A stretch of DNA of 12,587 nt from the NCBI GenBank assembly GCA_964635065.1, contig CAZWMK010000074.1, positions 1 through 12,587 of the forward strand, written 5' to 3'. Of this stretch, positions 6,546 to 12,587 are shown one piece after another. The notes under the pieces are model-generated. The model had not been told where the DNA came from, did not search any database, and saw only the letters and a program-made list of their open reading frames with translations. Positions within the stretch are counted from its first letter, which is position 1, and every line of letters begins with the position of its first letter. Both the position numbers and the translations under genes were made by a program. The stretch comes from CAZWMK01 sp964635065. Its GTDB lineage: Bacteria > Pseudomonadota > Alphaproteobacteria > Sphingomonadales > Sphingomonadaceae.

Positions 6546-7613
6546 ATGATGCAGAGCCGCCCGCGCGTCATGCTGGTCGATGACAACGCGGTCGCTCGGG
6601 CGCTGATGACGCGCTGGATAGAGGAAGACGGGGCGGGCGAGGTCGTGGCGGCGGTCGCCAACGGCCGCTTGGCCCTGTCTGCACTGGCGCAGATTGCGAT
6701 CGATGTCATCGTGCTGGATATCGAAATGCCCGAAATGGATGGTCTGGCGGCACTGCCGCAATTATTGGCGCTGCGTCCCGCTGTCCGCGTCCTGATGTCG
6801 TCGGCGCTGACGGAACGTCATGCGCGCATCACGCTGGAGGCGTTGCGACTGGGCGCCGCCGATGCCCTTGCCAAGCCGCGTGCAGGATGGAATGCACCGG
6901 GTGCCCCCGATTTCAGGAGCGATCTGTGCGCCAAGGTGCGGGCGCTTGGGATCCCCAGTCAGACGGACGGCAAGGCCCGTGTGGTGCGGATTGGTCCGCC
7001 CAAGGCCTGGCATGACCCGCGCGATGCCCAGGCGTCTGCCATTGTCATCGGTGCATCAACGGGCGGCCCGCGTGCCTTGTTCCGCCTGTTCGAGCAATTG
7101 CCTGCGCCCTTGTGCGTGCCGGTGCTGATCACTCAGCATATCCCCGCGCAGTTCACCCGCGCACTGGCCGAACAACTCGCGCGGACCACCCGGCACAAGG
7201 TGGTGGAAGCGCAGGACATGGACAGGCTGCGGCCCGGCGTCCTTCATCTGGCGCCCGGCGACCGGCATATGGAAGTCGAACAGGCGGAAGGGGGCGCGCG
7301 CATCCATCTGACTGACGATCCACCAGACAATTTCTGCCGGCCATCGGTCAATGCGTTGTTCCGTTCGGCGGCGGATGTGTGGGGCGACCGTCTGCTGGCG
7401 CTCGTGCTGACCGGTATGGGCAGCGATGGCTTGGCTGGTGCGCGTGTTGTTGCGGCTGCGGGTGGCGAGGTGGTGGCGCAGGATCACGAAACATCCGTGG
7501 TGTGGGGGATGCCGGGCAGTGTCGCCGGGGAAGGGGTGGCCCGTCACGTTCTGCCGCTTGATGATATAGCGGCGCGCCTGCGCCCATTCTGCCAGAAGCC
7601 GGTGGCCTCATGA
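6546..7613 (+). CDS. cheB: Receptor glutamate methylesterase/deamidase CheB
   Basis: Phosphorylated CheB removes methyl groups from chemoreceptor glutamates (and can deamidate glutamines), the adaptation arm opposite CheR. The product has an N-terminal receiver (phospho-Asp58 in VIVLDIEMPEMDG) and a C-terminal esterase domain with the Ser-His-Asp triad: Ser171 in GASTGGP, His198 in TQHIPAQF, Asp294 in TGMGSDG. Numbering assumes the ATG at 6546 (355 residues). An ATG at 6549, an ATG at 6534 or a TTG at 6516 are also in frame, and none has a strong ribosome site. I prefer 6546/6549 because it puts the VDD pair near residue 11, as usual. It lies 33 bases after cheY and overlaps cheR by ATGA. Confidence 0.94.
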   Translation: MMQSRPRVMLVDDNAVARALMTRWIEEDGAGEVVAAVANGRLALSALAQIAIDVIVLDIEMPEMDGLAALPQLLALRPAVRVLMSSALTERHARITLEALRLGAADALAKPRAGWNAPGAPDFRSDLCAKVRALGIPSQTDGKARVVRIGPPKAWHDPRDAQASAIVIGASTGGPRALFRLFEQLPAPLCVPVLITQHIPAQFTRALAEQLARTTRHKVVEAQDMDRLRPGVLHLAPGDRHMEVEQAEGGARIHLTDDPPDNFCRPSVNALFRSAADVWGDRLLALVLTGMGSDGLAGARVVAAAGGEVVAQDHETSVVWGMPGSVAGEGVARHVLPLDDIAARLRPFCQKPVAS

Positions 7614-8440
7614 GCCTCGCTTCGCCAAGCATTGAACGCCTCGCGCATTTTGCCCGCCAGCGCGCGGGCCTTGCCATTGACGGCGCGCGGCTTTTTCACA
7701 TCGAGGGCCGGTTGCAGGAACTGGCGCGGCGCAAGGGGTTTGCCGACGCGAATGCGCTTGTCGCGTCCGTTGCCGCATTTCCTGCTGGTCCCATGGCGGA
7801 TGCGGTTCTGTATTGCCTGCTCAACCATGAAACCTTTTTTTTCCGCGATGTATTGCCCTTCACCCTGCTGCAACAGCAGATTTTGCCTGCGCTGCGGCGC
7901 GCGCGCGGGAGAGAACGCCACCTCAGAATCTGGTCTGCTGCGGCCTCGACGGGGCAGGAGGCGTATTCGCTTGCCATGCTTTTTGCCGAGGCACCGGACT
8001 TGTGGCACGACTGGACGATCGACATCGTGGCCACCGACATATCCGAAACCGCGCTGGCGCGCGCCCGGCGCGGTGTTTACAGCCATTTCGAAGTGCAGCG
8101 CGGTCTGTCGCCTGAACGGCTGAAAGCCCATTTCAGTCCTTGCGCCGATGGCTGGGAAATCTTGCCAGCCCTGCGCGCGCGTGTCGCCTACCGGCCGCAA
8201 AACCTGCATGACAGTTTTGTGCACCTGGGATCGTTTGACATCATCTTGTGCCGCAACGTCCTGCTTTATCTGGAACAGACGGCCCGCCGTACTCTCCTCG
8301 GGCGTTTGGCGCGCAGCCTCAGAGCCGATGGCGTCCTGCTGCTGGGCGCGGCGGAAAGCGTAATGGGCATTGATTGCGGCCTGGCCAGCGCACCCGGTAA
8401 TCCCATGTGGCTGCATCTGTTACCTGCCAGCGCGGCCTGA
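7610..8440 (+). CDS. cheR: Chemotaxis protein methyltransferase CheR
   Basis: Uses S-adenosylmethionine to methylate receptor glutamates. The 276-residue protein has the all-alpha N-terminal domain, then NHETFFFRD (72-80), the SAM-binding loop SAAASTGQEAYSLAM (109-123), ATDIS (141-145) and CRNVLLYL (214-221). Relative to the common STGEEPYS loop, this copy reads STGQEAYS, a conservative variant. No TPR or other extra domain is fused. The start overlaps the cheB stop (ATGA), so the two opposing adaptation enzymes are translationally coupled. It appears to be the last gene of the che run; the next gene is 72 bases away. Confidence 0.95.
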   Translation: MSLASPSIERLAHFARQRAGLAIDGARLFHIEGRLQELARRKGFADANALVASVAAFPAGPMADAVLYCLLNHETFFFRDVLPFTLLQQQILPALRRARGRERHLRIWSAAASTGQEAYSLAMLFAEAPDLWHDWTIDIVATDISETALARARRGVYSHFEVQRGLSPERLKAHFSPCADGWEILPALRARVAYRPQNLHDSFVHLGSFDIILCRNVLLYLEQTARRTLLGRLARSLRADGVLLLGAAESVMGIDCGLASAPGNPMWLHLLPASAA

Positions 8441-8459
8441 GTACATGGATGATGCAGAC

Positions 8460-8493
8460 AGCGAAAAAAGGTTCATCCCGACCGATTTTCGCT
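8460..8493. repeat. Perfect 8-base inverted repeat between cheR and djlA
   Basis: AGCGAAAA (8460-8467) and TTTTCGCT (8486-8493) are exact reverse complements around an 18-base spacer. The element fills much of the 72-base gap and ends 19 bases before the djlA start. It could be a weak stem-loop closing the che transcript or an operator at a djlA promoter. No long T-tract follows. Confidence 0.45.
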
Positions 8494-8512
8494 TAAAGAC
8501 CAGTTTGTCATC

Positions 8513-9262
8513 ATGTCGATCTGGACCCACCTTGCCCATGCTGCCGCCGCGCTGCTCGCCTTTGGCGGGCCGATCGGCCTTCTGGCGCGGGATGTTTTCG
8601 GGCGCCAATTGCCCGATACCGTGCGCGCCATGGCGCAGCAGCGACGGCAGGTTGCTTTTTCAGTGGCGGCGATCGCGCTGGCTGCCAAGATGGCGCAGGC
8701 CGATGGCCATGCGTCTGACGACGAGTTCGCGACCTTTCAGCGCCTTTTTCACGTCGAGGAGCGTGAGCGCGGCAATGTCGAACGCTTTTATCGGTATGCC
8801 AAACAATCGACCGACGGCTTTGAGGCCTATGCCCGGCAGGCGCGGCAGTTGCTGGGCGACGGCGCGGGCGTGCTTGAGGATCTGCTCGAAGCCCTGCTTC
8901 TGATCGCCGTGACAGACGGTGTGCATGTCGACGAAATTGATTTTCTGGACCGCGTCGCTGAGGAGCTGGGGATTGATGCCGCAGCCTATGCCCGTATCCG
9001 CGCCCATTACATGCCTACGGATGCCGATGACCCCTATGTCACGCTTGGCCTTGCCCCGGGCGCCTCGCGCGATGATGTGCGCCAGGCCTATCGCCAGCTT
9101 GTGAAGCAACACCACCCCGATCGCCACATGGCCGAAGGGACGCCCGCCGCCTTCATCCGCGTGGCCGAGGATCGCATGGCGGCCATCAATGCCGCTTATG
9201 GCGCGATCATGCGCGGCACCTGGCAGGCATCATGGCAAGCCGCTGCCGGGGGCACGATATGA
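8513..9262 (+). CDS. djlA: DjlA-type co-chaperone (TerB-like plus J domain)
   Basis: Membrane-anchored DnaK co-chaperone. The 249-residue protein follows the E. coli DjlA plan: a short N-terminal glycine-containing hydrophobic segment (about 6-25, after MSIW, like the start of DjlA), a TerB-like helical domain (about 46-165, with MAQADGHAS and VTDGVHVDEIDFL), and a C-terminal J domain (about 172-235) with the essential HPD at 201-203, which stimulates DnaK ATPase. The C-terminal J-domain position distinguishes it from DnaJ. No strong ribosome site precedes ATG 8513, but no other in-frame start is close. The stop overlaps the EamA start (ATGA), so the downstream genes are probably co-expressed. 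Confidence 0.9.
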   Translation: MSIWTHLAHAAAALLAFGGPIGLLARDVFGRQLPDTVRAMAQQRRQVAFSVAAIALAAKMAQADGHASDDEFATFQRLFHVEERERGNVERFYRYAKQSTDGFEAYARQARQLLGDGAGVLEDLLEALLLIAVTDGVHVDEIDFLDRVAEELGIDAAAYARIRAHYMPTDADDPYVTLGLAPGASRDDVRQAYRQLVKQHHPDRHMAEGTPAAFIRVAEDRMAAINAAYGAIMRGTWQASWQAAAGGTI

Positions 9263-10134
9263 CACCGCTGCATCTTGCCTTCATTTTGCTGATCGACCTG
9301 TTGTGGGCGGCCAATGTTGTCACGATCAAGCTGGCGGTTGCCGACATGCAGCCCTTGGCGATGGTGTTCCTGCGCTATCTGATGGTTGCGGTTGTCTGCT
9401 GGCCATTTCTGCGCTGGGTGCCGGGGCGGATGCCGCTGCTGTTCGCAGCGAGCACGGCGGCGGGCGCCCTGTCGATGGGACTGGCAGGGCTTGGGTTTCA
9501 TCTTGCCGACAATGTATCGGCGCTGGCGATTGCCGGCCAGATGGGCGTGCCGTTCAGCCTGCTGTTGGCCGTTCTGTTCTTCCGCGAACGCATCAGTCTT
9601 GCACGCATGGCCGGCATCGGTCTCGCTGTACTTGGCGTGATGGTGCTGGTGTTCGATCCGGCGATTGTGCACGAACGCATCGGCCTGTTCCTTATTCTTG
9701 GATCCTCGCTGTTCTGGGGACTGGCGACCGTGTTGCTGCGCCGCTTGCAGGGGGTGTCGCCGATGAACATCCAGGCATGGATGGCGCTGATCAGCCTGCC
9801 GCTTCTGGGAGGGGCGTCCTTGCTGTTCGAACCGGGAGAACTGGCCCGCCTCGATGCACTGAAGGCTGAAACCTATGCGCTGGTCGGCTTTTCCGCACTG
9901 GGCGCCAGCGTGGTCGGGCATATCGGCATGGCCTGGTTGTTGCAGAAATATCCGGTGACGACGATTTCGCCGCTGACATTGCCGATCCCGCTGATGGCGG
10001 TCGGTATTGCGCTTCTGGTCTTCGAGACGCCGCTGACCGGACAGATGATCATCGGCGGTTTGCTGACGATGGCCGGCATGGCCATCATCACCCTGCCGGG
10101 AAAAGCCAGATCGGTGCCGGAGATGCAGCCGTGA
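9259..10134 (+). CDS. EamA/DMT-family inner-membrane transporter
   Basis: Member of the drug/metabolite transporter superfamily, with about ten hydrophobic helices arranged as two EamA repeats (about 5-130 and 140-280) in 291 residues. Marks of the family include LLWAANVVTIKLA and the LRYLMV segment in helix 2, and FFRERIS at the end of the first repeat. Substrates of EamA proteins range over amino acids, purines and other metabolites and cannot be deduced here. I chose ATG 9259, which overlaps the djlA stop and has GGGGG just upstream, over an in-frame start at 9232 that extends back into djlA. Its end overlaps the amidase start (GTGA), so transporter and amidase are likely made together. 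Confidence 0.9.
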   Translation: MTPLHLAFILLIDLLWAANVVTIKLAVADMQPLAMVFLRYLMVAVVCWPFLRWVPGRMPLLFAASTAAGALSMGLAGLGFHLADNVSALAIAGQMGVPFSLLLAVLFFRERISLARMAGIGLAVLGVMVLVFDPAIVHERIGLFLILGSSLFWGLATVLLRRLQGVSPMNIQAWMALISLPLLGGASLLFEPGELARLDALKAETYALVGFSALGASVVGHIGMAWLLQKYPVTTISPLTLPIPLMAVGIALLVFETPLTGQMIIGGLLTMAGMAIITLPGKARSVPEMQP

Positions 10135-10817
10135 TCCTGCGTCCGTCTCCCAACCACAATGAACGTCGCCTGCCGGTGACGATGGTGGTCTTGCACTACA
10201 CAGGCATGGAAAGTGCCGAAGCCGCGCTGGCCCGACTGGCGGACCCGGCAGCGCAGGTATCGGCGCATTATGTCATTGACGAAGATGGCACGGTGATCGC
10301 CATGGTGCCAGAAGACAGGCGGGCATGGCATGCGGGCGTATCGTCCTGGCGCGGCGTCACGGATGTCAATTCCGCCAGCATCGGGATCGAGATCGTCAAC
10401 CCCGGCCATGAATTCGGCTACCGTCCGTTTCCAGCGGCGCAAATGGACAGCCTGATCGGGCTGTTACGGGATATCGTCGCCCGGCATGGTATCGCGCCGG
10501 ACATGGTTGTCGGTCACAGCGATGTCGCGCCCGCGCGCAAGACCGATCCGGGCGAATTGTTCGACTGGCCGAGCCTTGCCCGTCATGGACTGGCGCTGGC
10601 AGCCCCTGAACCCAAGGCCGATCCGGGCTGGGACGACAGGCAGGTGAATGCAGCGCTTGCCCGCTTTGGCTATGATGTCAGCGATGGCAGGGCCGCCGTT
10701 TCCGCTTTCCAGCGCCGATTCCGGCCCGCCCGTTTCGATGGCGTCGTCGATGCCGAAACGCGCGGCATGCTGGCCGCCTTACTCGATCAGTCGGCCGGTG
10801 GCGCGTCGGTTGTATAG
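10131..10817 (+). CDS. N-acetylmuramoyl-L-alanine amidase (Amidase_2 plus peptidoglycan-binding domain)
   Basis: Predicted zinc amidase cutting the bond between N-acetylmuramic acid and L-alanine. The 228-residue protein has an Amidase_2 domain (about 15-150) with presumed zinc ligands His22 (LHYTG), His129 (VVGHSD) and Asp139 (KTDPG), plus Glu87 and Lys137 matching AmpD catalytic residues. A PG_binding_1-like domain follows (about 165-220, with AAVSAFQRRF). This two-domain layout matches E. coli AmiD, but AmiD is an exported lipoprotein and no signal peptide is visible here. It could therefore be a cytoplasmic AmpD-like enzyme acting on recycled anhydro-muropeptides. GTG 10131 overlaps the EamA stop and has GGAG upstream. 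The 3' end overlaps the opposing lipoprotein gene by 31 bases. Confidence 0.9.
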   Translation: MILRPSPNHNERRLPVTMVVLHYTGMESAEAALARLADPAAQVSAHYVIDEDGTVIAMVPEDRRAWHAGVSSWRGVTDVNSASIGIEIVNPGHEFGYRPFPAAQMDSLIGLLRDIVARHGIAPDMVVGHSDVAPARKTDPGELFDWPSLARHGLALAAPEPKADPGWDDRQVNAALARFGYDVSDGRAAVSAFQRRFRPARFDGVVDAETRGMLAALLDQSAGGASVV

Positions 10818-11038
10818 CGACGGTTCTCCGTATCGCCGACCAGCCCGGCCGGTAGGCGCCCGTTCCCGTCGGCTTCGGCGTCTGCTTCGGATTGTGTCGC
10901 GTCGTCCTGGGCCGCCAGAGCGGTCGAGCGGATGCCTATGCCCTCATCGGCGGTGCGCTGGATGATGGCCATGCCCTCGCGGACGGAACTGCATCCGGCG
11001 AGGGCGAGAATGAGTGCTGTTGTGGCGAGGAATTTCAT
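10787..11038 (-). CDS. Small predicted lipoprotein, function unknown
   Basis: An 83-residue protein with a clear lipoprotein signal peptide: MKFLATTALILALAGC, lipobox LAGC with Cys16 as the lipidated residue, then SS. The mature part of about 68 residues is Ala/Asp-rich and acidic (QDDATQSEADAEADGNG) with no recognised domain. Serine after the cysteine would favour outer-membrane sorting under the E. coli rule. ATG 11038 is preferred over an adjacent TTG at 11041; AGGGA lies 8 bases upstream. The gene converges on the amidase, overlapping its last 31 bases, and is divergent from rnpB across 66 bases. A short lipoprotein frame can arise by chance, but the signal peptide plus ribosome site make it credible. 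Confidence 0.72.
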   Translation of the reverse strand: MKFLATTALILALAGCSSVREGMAIIQRTADEGIGIRSTALAAQDDATQSEADAEADGNGRLPAGLVGDTENRRYTTDAPPAD

Positions 11039-11069
11039 CAAGCATGTCCCTGTCGTGCAAGCTACTGGC

Positions 11070-11098
11070 TTGGCATTGTCATGTGGCAGTTATATGTG
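11070..11098 (+). promoter_or_regulatory. Candidate rnpB promoter
   Basis: TTGGCA (11070-11075) resembles a -35 box, and an AT-rich stretch TTATATGTG (11090-11098) supplies a -10. Taking TATGTG (11093-11098) gives 17-base spacing; taking TATATG gives 15. Either places the start close to 11105, where the RNase P P1 helix begins, which supports the assignment. Confidence 0.45.
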
Positions 11099-11104
11099 TG
11101 TCAC

Positions 11105-11477
<373 letters not shown>

Positions 11478-11497
11478 ATTATTCTTGTCCCCGCCGA

Positions 11498-11944
11498 TCA
11501 GGCGGGTTCGACGTGAACCACAGCGCCATCGACGCGAACAATCCTGACCTGGGTGCCCGCATCGGCATCTGCGCCACGCGCAGTCCACTGACTGTCGGCA
11601 ATCTGGACCCGCCCCTGGCCATTTCTGATCGCTTCACTGACGATGACGGTTTCACCAACCAGCCGTGCGCCGCGTCGATTGAGAAGATTGTCGTCGGAAT
11701 GAATGGGGTGGCGTTTCAGAATGGCCCGGCCAGTGACAATGGCCGCCACGGCAAGGACGGCAAAGACCATGAGCTGCGTTTCCCAGCCCAGACCGAATGT
11801 AAAGGTCAGAAGGCCCGTCAGAGCAGCCGCCATTGCCAGCCAGATCAGGAATACGCCGGGCATGACGATTTCAAGCCCGGCGAGGATGAGGGCAAACACC
11901 ATCCAGCCCCAGTCGGTCAGCATGTCCGGCATGGCGTCAATCAT
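11498..11944 (-). CDS. NfeD-family membrane protein (YbbJ-like)
   Basis: Short NfeD-type protein of 148 residues that partners SPFH/band-7 proteins in membrane microdomains. The N-terminal half is hydrophobic, about three segments (roughly 13-28, 30-50 and 56-73), with the family motif LEIVMPGVFLIWLAMAAALT split across the first two. The C-terminal part (about 88-146) is the small beta-rich OB-fold domain, with RGARLVGETVIV at its start and GTQVRIVRVDG near its end. The serine-protease region of long NfeD proteins is absent. ATG 11944 has GAGGA about 9 bases upstream. It starts 24 bases after the qmcA stop, as in the E. coli qmcA-ybbJ pair, and converges on rnpB with a 20-base gap. Confidence 0.9.
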   Translation of the reverse strand: MIDAMPDMLTDWGWMVFALILAGLEIVMPGVFLIWLAMAAALTGLLTFTFGLGWETQLMVFAVLAVAAIVTGRAILKRHPIHSDDNLLNRRGARLVGETVIVSEAIRNGQGRVQIADSQWTARGADADAGTQVRIVRVDGAVVHVEPA

Positions 11945-11968
11945 GTCCTGTCATCCTCTCGGGGGGTA

Positions 11969-12587
11969 TCAGGCCTGTTCGAAGGGGCCGGGGCGACGCG
12001 GCGCACTGTTCGGCACGGATGGCCGCACCCCGGGCGGAGACCCATCGTCGCTGCGCACCGCTTTCACCAGTTCGGCAATGCCGCCGACCGTGCCGACAAG
12101 ACTGGTCGTCTCAAGCGGCATGAAAATCACCTTGGCCTGCGGCGACTGGGCGAACTGGCTCATGGCTTCGACATATTTCTGCGCGACGAAATAGTTGATC
12201 GCCTGCGCATTGCCGCCAGAAATGGCATCCGACACCATCTGGGTGGCCTTGGCTTCGGCTTCAGCTTCGCGTTCGCGCGCTTCGGCGTCGCGGAAGGCCG
12301 CCTCGCGGCGCCCTTCGGCTTCAAGGATCTGTGCCTGTTTCTGTCCTTCGGCACGCAAGATTTCAGAGGCACGCATCCCTTCGGATTCGAGGATCGCGGC
12401 GCGTTTTTCGCGCTCGGCCTTCATCTGGCGCGCCATGGCATTGACGATGTCGCTGGGAGGACGGATGTCCTTCACCTCGACGCGGGTGATCTTGACGCCC
12501 CATGCCGCTGTCGCCAGATCGACGACATTCAGCAGGCGGGCGTTGATTTCGTCGCGTTTCGATAGCGTTTCATCAAGGTCCATCGAC
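11969..12587 (-). CDS. qmcA: SPFH/band-7 (stomatin-like) protein QmcA, C-terminal part
   Basis: The gene runs off the right edge; about 205 C-terminal residues are present and the membrane anchor plus most of the SPFH domain are missing. What remains begins MDLDETLSKRDEINA, the end of the SPFH domain. The paraslipin segment VKDIRPPSDIVNAMARQM follows, then a long Glu/Ala/Arg-rich coiled coil with repeated LEAEG/LRAEG units, and the conserved MVSDAISGGNAQAINYF and MPLETTSLVGTVGGIAELV blocks. These closely resemble the C-terminal half of E. coli QmcA. Such proteins form oligomeric membrane scaffolds. The Met at 12583 is internal, since the stomatin fold needs a further 100 or more residues upstream. 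The last residues are a Pro/Arg-rich tail. Confidence 0.92.
   Translation of the reverse strand, partial: SMDLDETLSKRDEINARLLNVVDLATAAWGVKITRVEVKDIRPPSDIVNAMARQMKAEREKRAAILESEGMRASEILRAEGQKQAQILEAEGRREAAFRDAEAREREAEAEAKATQMVSDAISGGNAQAINYFVAQKYVEAMSQFAQSPQAKVIFMPLETTSLVGTVGGIAELVKAVRSDDGSPPGVRPSVPNSAPRRPGPFEQA

Noticed and set aside
9196..9921. Minus-strand frame of 241 codons opposite the transporter gene
   Set aside because: His/Gln-rich shadow of a membrane protein gene, without domain or neighbour support.
12294..12420. Repetitive Glu/Ala/Arg-rich stretch as a DNA repeat
   Set aside because: It is the coiled-coil region of the SPFH protein with degenerate LEAEG-type units, which is normal for the family.

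Overview
The window looks like a chromosomal segment of an alphaproteobacterium, most probably a sphingomonad. Reasons are the high G+C, the rluD-rpoH pair, a ChpT-type histidine phosphotransferase, a compact che operon and an alphaproteobacterial-style RNase P RNA. The taxon is inferred from gene content and protein style, not from a search. Almost all of the window is accounted for: 16 protein genes and one RNA gene, with no gene-free stretch above 300 bases. I see no insertion sequence, CRISPR array, tRNA, prophage gene or clearly foreign block.

Left part (1-2010, minus strand): rpoH (heat-shock sigma factor) lies just downstream of rluD (23S rRNA pseudouridine synthase). Divergently, with only 17 bases between start codons, a plus-strand group begins: a JAMM/M67-family metallopeptidase and a cold-shock protein. 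A bulged hairpin overlaps the end of the cold-shock gene.

Central part (2724-8440, plus strand): chpT is followed by a chemotaxis cluster cheA-cheW-cheY-cheB-cheR, partly joined by 4-base stop/start overlaps. CheA autophosphorylates and passes phosphate to CheY (motor output) and CheB (methylesterase). CheR and CheB set receptor methylation, and CheW couples CheA to receptors. No receptor, cheD or phosphatase gene is in the window. CheA is unusual: it lacks a recognisable P2 domain and carries two tandem CheW-like domains at its C-terminus. chpT belongs to the CckA-ChpT-CtrA/CpdR cell-cycle phosphorelay, so its place directly before cheA is suggestive.

Right part: djlA (membrane-anchored J-domain co-chaperone), an EamA/DMT-family transporter and an Amidase_2 plus peptidoglycan-binding protein are translationally overlapped (8513-10817, plus). 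A small minus-strand lipoprotein gene overlaps the amidase 3' end. Next come rnpB (RNase P RNA, plus strand, about 11105-11477) and a minus-strand qmcA-nfeD pair (SPFH/band-7 protein plus its NfeD partner), with qmcA cut by the right edge.

The window is mainly housekeeping and chemotaxis. I did not find a convincing wholly new system. The points most worth a second look are the CheA architecture, the chpT-che linkage, the signal-less amidase beside a transporter, and three short inverted repeats in the gaps.
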